This document shows positions 13,702-19,127 of a DNA stretch of 19,127 nt, piece after piece. The stretch covers positions 1-19,127 of the forward strand of contig CAZVEH010000042.1 of NCBI GenBank assembly GCA_964625775.1, given 5' to 3'. The notes under the pieces were generated by a model. That model was not told where the DNA came from. It saw nothing but the letters and a program-made list of their open reading frames with translations, and searched no databases. The stretch's first letter is position 1. Each line of letters begins with the position of its first letter. The position numbers and the translations under genes are program-made. Source of the DNA: GCA-2786165 sp964625775. Its GTDB lineage: Bacteria; Pseudomonadota; Gammaproteobacteria; Legionellales; Legionellaceae.

Positions 13702-15039
13702 ATGATGGCCAAGAAAAACAGATCTATCCATTTTGGCATAACGGCGCTGGCCTTGTCTTTTTCCCTTTCGCTCCATGCCATTCCAAGCAGGGACTTGAGC
13801 AAAGTAGAACCTGAAGAAGAACAAATTCCCATGGAAGATGTGCAAAGATTTTCTAACGCCATCAGTTTGATCAAAAAATACTATGTCAAAGCAACCGACG
13901 ATAAAATGCTCTTTGATAATGCCATTCGCGGCATGCTATCTGGTTTGGATCCTCACTCCGCTTATTTAGATGAAAATGATTTCAAAGAACTACAAACCGC
14001 TACCAATGGTGAGTTTGGTGGTTTGGGCATTGAAGTAACGATTGAAGATGGCGTGATCAAAGTGATCACACCTTTGGTGGATACACCGGCATTCAAAGCA
14101 GGTGTCAAAGCAGGAGACTACATCGTTAAAATTGATAAGCAATATGTTCAGGGTTTAGAGCTCAAAGATGCAGTCAACATGATGAGGGGCAAACCCGGCA
14201 GTGCCATCAAATTGACCATCGTACGCAAGGGCGCCTCTAAGCCAATTATTTTCAATGTGGTCCGAGAAAAAATAGAGATCAAAAGTGTCAAACAACGTTT
14301 ATTAGACAATCAATATGGCTATATTCGCTTAACCCAATTCCAAGCAATGACCGATAAAGACATGCTGACAGCCATTGCTTCTTTAAAACAAAAAGCCGGC
14401 GGCGAACTCAAAGGCTTGATTTTAGATCTGCGCAATAATCCAGGGGGTCTGTTGGATTCAGCCATTCAAATTTCAGGATCATTCTTAAATAAAGATAAAA
14501 ATGGCAAAAAAGAAATGATTGTTTATACCCAAGGGCGTCTACCTGGCTCAAAATTCACAGCCATGGCCAACGCAAAAGATGTGCTCAATAATGCACCGAT
14601 GATTGTTTTAATCAACAACGGCTCTGCTTCAGCGTCTGAAATTGTAGCGGGTGCATTAAAAGATAACAATCGCGCGATTATTTTAGGCACTCGTAGCTTT
14701 GGTAAAGGCTCAGTACAAACAGTGCTTCCTCTGGATGAAACACGTGGCATTAAATTAACGACCGCTTTGTATTACACGCCTTCAGGCGTTTCGATTCAGG
14801 CACAAGGCATTACCCCTGATATCATCGTCGAAGAACTTTCTATTCCTAAAAACGTTGAAAAAACAGGTTTCATGGATATTTCTGAATCTGAATTGAGTCG
14901 ACACCTCAATAATGGTAATCTGGATAAAAAAGTAAATCCTGATAAACCAACACTTGACGAAGCCAGTTTACTGCATGAAGATTATCAATTATATGCGGCA
15001 TTAACCATTCTCAAAGGGTTGGCAGTAAAACAACAATAA
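13702..15039 (+). CDS. ctpA: C-terminal processing peptidase, S41 family (CtpA)
   Basis: S41 carboxy-terminal proteases act in the periplasm and trim the C-termini of proteins, including peptidoglycan hydrolases. The 445-residue protein has a signal peptide ending near LHA (about residue 26), a short cap region and a PDZ domain (about 98-176). The protease core follows. The Ser/Lys dyad is seen as Ser310 in NNGSASASE and Lys335 in RSFGKGSVQ; the 25-residue spacing matches Prc and CtpB. LRNNPGG (244-250 on this numbering) is the other family landmark. ATG 13702 follows AAGGAG by 5 nt; ATG 13705, 8 nt away, is equally possible. The open frame extends to a TTG at 13660 that lacks a ribosome site. 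Pairing with envC upstream points to a shared role in peptidoglycan remodelling. Confidence 0.95.
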   Translation: MMAKKNRSIHFGITALALSFSLSLHAIPSRDLSKVEPEEEQIPMEDVQRFSNAISLIKKYYVKATDDKMLFDNAIRGMLSGLDPHSAYLDENDFKELQTATNGEFGGLGIEVTIEDGVIKVITPLVDTPAFKAGVKAGDYIVKIDKQYVQGLELKDAVNMMRGKPGSAIKLTIVRKGASKPIIFNVVREKIEIKSVKQRLLDNQYGYIRLTQFQAMTDKDMLTAIASLKQKAGGELKGLILDLRNNPGGLLDSAIQISGSFLNKDKNGKKEMIVYTQGRLPGSKFTAMANAKDVLNNAPMIVLINNGSASASEIVAGALKDNNRAIILGTRSFGKGSVQTVLPLDETRGIKLTTALYYTPSGVSIQAQGITPDIIVEELSIPKNVEKTGFMDISESELSRHLNNGNLDKKVNPDKPTLDEASLLHEDYQLYAALTILKGLAVKQQ

Positions 15040-15043
15040 TAAA

Positions 15044-15086
15044 GGGCTTATGGCAACACGAAAAAACGTGATTTTGCGTAAGTCCT
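15044..15086 (+). repeat. Imperfect long hairpin between ctpA and dotU
   Basis: An inner stem CACG-AAAAAA-CGTG is extended by pairs GCAA/TTGC-like and TTA/TAA with small bulges, closing with GGC near 15046 and GTCC near 15085. It starts 5 nt after the ctpA stop and ends just before the dotU ribosome site (GAGGAG, 15091-15096). Only a 4-T run lies inside the right arm, so termination is doubtful. It could be a 3' protecting structure or a partial attenuator between ctpA and the secretion genes. Confidence 0.5.
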
Positions 15087-15104
15087 AAATGAGGAGCTTT
15101 ACGC

Positions 15105-15887
15105 ATGTCGGCAGATTTTCGTATGACTGTACTCCCTTTTACGATGCCTGTGCCGCTACAAACGCCAACGGGTTATTTCCGCTCAAAGCTGTTTTCCTCA
15201 AATGCAGCCTGCAATCCTCTGGTGGCTGCCGCTAGTCCCCTACTTTCTTTGCTTGAGCGTTTATGTGTCAGTCAAACGTTACCCGTCATTGAACATATTC
15301 GAGAAAATATCGAACATGAACTGTTTGCTTTTCACAGCCGACTGATTCATCAACACTATGCAGAAGACATGATTGCCTTGGGTCATTATTTGCTCAGTGC
15401 CACCATCGATGAATTATTGGGTAAAAACTATGTACGCATTTATGGGCAACATTCAGAATTTAAAGCGTTTACACCCACTAGTGCGAATGATGTCGGTCCG
15501 GAAACACACTTTTTTAGCATCGTCACTCATTTGAAAGAGCGCAAAAATCAATACTTAGATTTGCTCGAGCTTGCGTATTATTGTTTAATTGCCGGATTTG
15601 AAGGAGAGCACCATTTGCGCACCGATGGTCGGCAAGTCTTGGAAAACTTGATGGAAGATATTCATAAAATCATTCAAGAGCATCGCGTCCATAAGCCACA
15701 ACTTCTGTTCAAAGAAACCAGTAAAAAAGTTGAAGAATCCAAACACTATAAACCCCTGATCACCATCATGACCCTTGCGATGTCATTCATGATAGCCTTC
15801 TATATGGGCTCACAACAATTATTGAACCATCAAGCCAAAACACTATTGCAGGACTATGCTGCTCAGACTACTACGGATGTGTCATGA
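15105..15887 (+). CDS. dotU: DotU/IcmH family type IVB secretion protein
   Basis: DotU (IcmH) and IcmF together stabilise the Dot/Icm core complex at the inner membrane in Legionella; the type VI homologues are TssL and TssM. The 260-residue protein has conserved DotU blocks: NPLVAAASPLLSL (37-49), HYLLSATIDELLG (94-106) and LLELAYYCLIAGFEGEHHLR (153-172). A single C-terminal transmembrane helix (about 216-236) follows, with a short periplasmic tail. There is no OmpA-like peptidoglycan-binding domain, unlike some TssL proteins. The ATG at 15105 has a strong GAGGAG 8 nt upstream. The stop overlaps the icmF ATG by 4 bp, so the pair is co-translated. Type IVB rather than VI is favoured because of the partner's size and layout. 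Confidence 0.92.
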   Translation: MSADFRMTVLPFTMPVPLQTPTGYFRSKLFSSNAACNPLVAAASPLLSLLERLCVSQTLPVIEHIRENIEHELFAFHSRLIHQHYAEDMIALGHYLLSATIDELLGKNYVRIYGQHSEFKAFTPTSANDVGPETHFFSIVTHLKERKNQYLDLLELAYYCLIAGFEGEHHLRTDGRQVLENLMEDIHKIIQEHRVHKPQLLFKETSKKVEESKHYKPLITIMTLAMSFMIAFYMGSQQLLNHQAKTLLQDYAAQTTTDVS

Positions 15888-18796
15888 ATAATTCACTGCA
15901 TACGTTGTGCGATGCCTTAAAGCAAATTTTCACCCAATTAAAACCACAATCACACCCCTTGTCCTTCTTACTTTTGACTGGACGTAGCAATGTAGGCAAA
16001 TCCACCTTGATGCGACAAAGTCATTTTGATCAACACCCCATCGATGCAGAGGGTGCGCATATTTATTTTAATCAACAAGGGGTGATCGTTGAGTTAGGCG
16101 AAACCTGGATCAATCAAACAGAACATCTTTTAGAGCATACGCTAAAACAACTCAACCGCGTGCACCGATCCATGAAAATCAATGGTGTGATTTTGTGTGT
16201 CGATATCAATGAATTATTAACAGCACCTCATGGTGAGCTTAAAGACGTCATCAAGGCCAATGCCAAATTATTAGAACGTTTCGGATTATGTCTCAATTAT
16301 CAATTAGATATCGCGATTGTGCTCACCAAATTGGATTTACTGGCAGGTTTTTGTGATTTCTTTCAATCGGAACATCCTTTAGATCTGGTCAAACCCATGG
16401 GATTTTCAATTTACGATCCCAACAAACCACACAAAGTGATCGACTTATTCAAAACAAAATTTGAGCACTTGGTCGAGCAACTCGGACAACAAGTCACAAA
16501 CAAAGTTCATCCGATTCGATCTCAAATGAAGCGTACTTTGATTCGTGAGTTTCCTTTACAAGTCGCAAGCTTGCGTAATCTTATTTTACCGTTGATCAGC
16601 TCCATATCGAGTAAATTTTTTCGACTTCAAGCATTATATTTTACCAGTGGTGAGCAAGGCGGCATTATCCAAGATCGCTTGAACAAAAAAATTCAGCACG
16701 AATTTGCTTTGGTGGTTCAAGATCAGTTTTATCAATCGACCAACTACCGCTCTTATTTTATTGAAGGGGCCCTATTTGCTTTTCAAACAGAAACCCAACG
16801 TCTCGTACCCAAGCTAAGCCCCAAACATATGCGCGTGACCTGTTTGGTCTCTGCAGCCAGTGTTTTCGCCATCTCTTGGATTGGCTACCACCATTTCAGT
16901 TCGATCCACGTTTTGAATCAAGTCAAACACGAGTTACAAATGGTTCATGATCTCAAACACTCTGACCAATCCGAAACAGCCATTTATCATCTGGCACAAG
17001 CCACCACCAGTTTAGATACTTTGTCGACTGGCTCGCTGAATTTACCCATGATCAAAACATTAAAGACCAATCTGGCCAGCAACACACAGCAGCACCTGGT
17101 ACATAGCTTTATCCCCAACATCTTACAAGAACTAGAACAGACCATTCAGGAATCGAATCAGTCACAAATCGATCGCTATCAAGCCTTAAAGATTTATTTG
17201 ATGCTCGCAGATCGCCATCATTATCAAGAAACCGAAGTATTGCATTGGTTTACCCAACACTGGCAAGCCAACCCCAAAGAAATCAGTAAAAAACTAGCCT
17301 TACTCAAGCAAATATTAAACGATACCTCTCATCCTATTGCCATCAATCAACAAATCGTCTCAGATGCCCGCAATTATTTGAATGCGCTGCCTAGTAGTTA
17401 TTTGTACTATGCCTTAGCTAAGGCTCAATTTGATCCCCACACCGTACCCATTGAGATCAAAGGCTTTCGTTTAGGTAGTGCCTATATTCCTGTGTATGTG
17501 ACCAAAAATGGTTTTCAACAAACCATGCTCAAACTACCCGGGATTTCTAAACAATTGCAGGCAGACAACTGGATATTAAAACGCCAAGATTTAAATGACA
17601 TCCCTACGCTATTGCAAGAAGCATATAGCAATGATTATGTGCTGTGGTGGCAGCATTTTTTACACAACACCCAGCCCTTGCATGCTCAAAATTATGCCGA
17701 GGTGAATCAATTAACCAAAACTTTGCTGCAAAACCAGAGCATCAATCATCTTATTCAAATCATTCAAACCCATACACATCCTGAAACCGGAAGCAATGCG
17801 CTGCTGTTTAATCGCAACATCGCCAGCACATTCAGTGACCTAAACTTGCTCAGTCAATCCAATATAAAACAATTATCTACTACCCTGCAAGAACTTGAAA
17901 AATTCTCGAATACCCTTTCTTTGGTGTCAGATCAAGGCAAAACCGCCTTTTCATTAACCAAGGCACGTTTTCAGGGAGATACTTTATCCAATCCAATTTC
18001 TGAATTATATGCACAATCACTACAATTTCCAGAACCCTTATCGGCGTGGATCAGTCAAATTGCGAATGATATGTGGTTCAACTTGATCAGCGATACACGC
18101 ACCTACATCAATCACCGTTGGCAGGAAGTCGTCTATAATGATTACAAATTGCATATTGCCAATCGCTACCCCTTAGACAGTCATCGCTCAACCGATCTTG
18201 CTTTGACAGATTTTAATCGTTTCTTTGCACCTCATGGTATTATGAATCAATTTGCAGAAGAGTATCTCAAACCTTTTTTAGATACGTCAAAAGCTCAGTG
18301 GGTGCGTAAAGAACTCAACCAATCTATGGTGCCCATTTCGGACGACACCATCAATGAATTGATACGAGCGAATGTCATTACGCACATGTTCTTCCCTAAT
18401 CAACAAGAACGCAGTCATATTGAGTTTAGCTTACAAAAAATCAATCTTGACCCCGTGGTATCCGAATTGCAACTCACCATAGGCAACACCGATTTGCTGG
18501 ATAATCAAACCAATGATTCTTATACAGAGTTTCATTGGCCCCAAGGCAATGCGCGATTGATCTTACGTTCAATTGAAGGCAAACAATTCGAATTAAGTGA
18601 ATCAGGTCCCTGGGCGTTTTTCAAACTCTTACAAAAAGTAAATGTTTTAGTGGACGAACAAGACAGCGCAAACTTGCAAATATTATTTGAAATCAATGGG
18701 AATTCGGGTCGTTATTTACTCAAAGCTCAAAATCAAGTCAATCCGTTCATTCCTGGTATTTTATCTGGGTTCAGTTTGAAAGACAGTATTGCTTAA
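15884..18796 (+). CDS. icmF: IcmF family type IVB secretion protein
   Basis: IcmF is the large inner-membrane partner of DotU. The 970-residue length is close to Legionella IcmF and shorter than usual type VI TssM. The N-terminal cytoplasmic part is a GTPase-like domain: Walker A GRSNVGKST (33-41) is complete and TKLD (148-151) fits the G4 base-recognition motif. One transmembrane helix is seen at about 318-338. The remaining 630 residues are a helical periplasmic region ending in a beta-rich C-terminal domain (from about 860), as in the family. I see no transmembrane helix before the GTPase domain, unlike TssM, which normally has two. No other dot/icm or tss genes lie in the window. Confidence 0.93.
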   Translation: MNNSLHTLCDALKQIFTQLKPQSHPLSFLLLTGRSNVGKSTLMRQSHFDQHPIDAEGAHIYFNQQGVIVELGETWINQTEHLLEHTLKQLNRVHRSMKINGVILCVDINELLTAPHGELKDVIKANAKLLERFGLCLNYQLDIAIVLTKLDLLAGFCDFFQSEHPLDLVKPMGFSIYDPNKPHKVIDLFKTKFEHLVEQLGQQVTNKVHPIRSQMKRTLIREFPLQVASLRNLILPLISSISSKFFRLQALYFTSGEQGGIIQDRLNKKIQHEFALVVQDQFYQSTNYRSYFIEGALFAFQTETQRLVPKLSPKHMRVTCLVSAASVFAISWIGYHHFSSIHVLNQVKHELQMVHDLKHSDQSETAIYHLAQATTSLDTLSTGSLNLPMIKTLKTNLASNTQQHLVHSFIPNILQELEQTIQESNQSQIDRYQALKIYLMLADRHHYQETEVLHWFTQHWQANPKEISKKLALLKQILNDTSHPIAINQQIVSDARNYLNALPSSYLYYALAKAQFDPHTVPIEIKGFRLGSAYIPVYVTKNGFQQTMLKLPGISKQLQADNWILKRQDLNDIPTLLQEAYSNDYVLWWQHFLHNTQPLHAQNYAEVNQLTKTLLQNQSINHLIQIIQTHTHPETGSNALLFNRNIASTFSDLNLLSQSNIKQLSTTLQELEKFSNTLSLVSDQGKTAFSLTKARFQGDTLSNPISELYAQSLQFPEPLSAWISQIANDMWFNLISDTRTYINHRWQEVVYNDYKLHIANRYPLDSHRSTDLALTDFNRFFAPHGIMNQFAEEYLKPFLDTSKAQWVRKELNQSMVPISDDTINELIRANVITHMFFPNQQERSHIEFSLQKINLDPVVSELQLTIGNTDLLDNQTNDSYTEFHWPQGNARLILRSIEGKQFELSESGPWAFFKLLQKVNVLVDEQDSANLQILFEINGNSGRYLLKAQNQVNPFIPGILSGFSLKDSIA

Positions 18797-18826
18797 GTTA
18801 GATATCTCAATCTGGACTGTACTATA

Positions 18827-18915
18827 CTCGAGTTTAGCCATTTTTTTAGAACCATTCGCCCTGAGGAGCGTGCGTAGCACGCGTCTCTAAGGGCTCCTTA
18901 AGCGGCTAAAGTGAG
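18827..18915. repeat. Dispersed palindromic repeat, copy C (divergent)
   Basis: Outer arms TTTAGCC (18833-18839) and GGCTAAA (18904-18910) surround AGAACCATTCGCCCTGAGG, which matches copies A and B with a few changes. The hairpin that follows is GCGTGC-GTA-GCACGC, at the same place where copy A has GGATGC-GGA-GCATCC. The right side (CTCTAAGGGC) pairs with GCCCTGAG, leaving two bases unpaired. It lies 30 bp after the icmF stop. No T-run follows. Confidence 0.7.
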
Positions 18916-19002
18916 CTGATAGATCAGAGAATTGCTTTTTTCGTCTGAGCATTTATCTAAATCAAGCTGATTTTCAGACTTTGAAAAATGTAACTCCCCA
19001 CG

Positions 19003-19026
19003 TCATCCCGAGCGCAGCGAGGGATC
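19003..19026. repeat. Short interspersed repeat-like sequence
   Basis: TCATCCCGAGCGCAGCGAGG followed by GATC resembles a short sequence that recurs between genes in many unrelated bacterial genomes. The ends ATCCC and GGGAT can pair. It is unlike copies A-C. Recognition is from memory of such sequences, and a single copy is present here. Confidence 0.45.
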
Positions 19027-19127
19027 TCCTGTCGTGTGGTACTTGTAAAATAAAAATAATGAAAAAACACTTGAAAAAAGATGTGGTTATGATCAAATAG
19101 CTGTATGAAAGACTATGAACAAATCAT

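Larger units (their letters stand above)
18797..19127. other. Non-coding right edge after icmF
   Basis: These 331 bp carry repeat copy C (18827-18915) and a second, different short repeat at 19003-19026. The stretch 19040-19127 is A/T-rich. An ATG at 19105 opens a frame to the edge, but no ribosome site precedes it, so no gene is called. Continuation of a secretion gene cluster is not visible here. Confidence 0.6.

Noticed and set aside
15105..18796. Assignment of the DotU-IcmF pair to a type VI secretion system
   Set aside because: No other tss genes are seen, DotU lacks an OmpA-like domain and IcmF is shorter than TssM without leading helices; type IVB fits better, though not proven.
19052..19093. 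Short frame encoding about 13 residues
   Set aside because: Too short and without a convincing ribosome site or recognisable product.
19105..19127. Possible start of a new gene at the right edge
   Set aside because: Only a few codons are visible, and no ribosome site precedes the ATG.

Overview
The window looks like chromosome of a gammaproteobacterium of the order Legionellales (Legionella, Coxiella, Rickettsiella or Berkiella type). Three things suggest this: a dotU/icmH-icmF pair whose IcmF length and layout fit the Dot/Icm type IVB secretion version, a eukaryote-like WD40-protein kinase gene, and gammaproteobacterial envelope proteins (BamA, Skp, RseP, LpxA, EnvC). The genus is inferred and was not tested by any search.

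Layout. At 1-1534 (minus) lies the 5' part of a gene running off the left edge: a seven-blade WD40 propeller, a Thr/Pro/Lys-rich linker, then the start of a tyrosine-kinase-like kinase domain. Next is a PD-(D/E)XK Rpn/transposase-type nuclease (1845-2732, minus). From 10735 down to 3043 (minus) runs the conserved envelope cluster uppS-cdsA-rseP-bamA-skp-fabZ-lpxA. It covers undecaprenyl diphosphate synthesis, phospholipid precursor synthesis, intramembrane proteolysis, outer-membrane protein assembly, a periplasmic chaperone, fatty-acid dehydration and the first step of lipid A synthesis. lpxD, normally between skp and fabZ, is absent; a repeat-bearing intergenic stretch is there instead. lpxB does not follow lpxA. 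A 68-bp divergent region separates this cluster from plus-strand gpmI-envC (10804-13472), ctpA (13702-15039) and dotU-icmF (15105-18796). The right edge is non-coding, with repeats.

How the genes work together. Most of the window is cell-envelope construction. UppS makes the lipid carrier for peptidoglycan and O-antigen, CdsA makes CDP-diacylglycerol, FabZ and LpxA link fatty-acid and lipid A synthesis, and Skp and BamA deliver and insert outer-membrane proteins. RseP answers envelope stress, and EnvC and CtpA act on septal and periplasmic peptidoglycan turnover. DotU and IcmF are the inner-membrane stabilisers of a type IVB (or, less likely, type VI) secretion machine. The WD40-kinase is the kind of eukaryote-like protein that such machines often export, but no secretion signal can be judged because its C-terminus lies outside the window.

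Non-coding structure. Three copies of a palindromic repeat (about 4403-4537, 13500-13605, 18827-18915) lie between genes and keep an internal hairpin although the stem bases differ. Other hairpins lie at 1697-1735, 2907-2948 and 15044-15086. No convincing Rho-independent terminator with a U-tract, no tRNA or rRNA, no CRISPR array and no insertion sequence was found.
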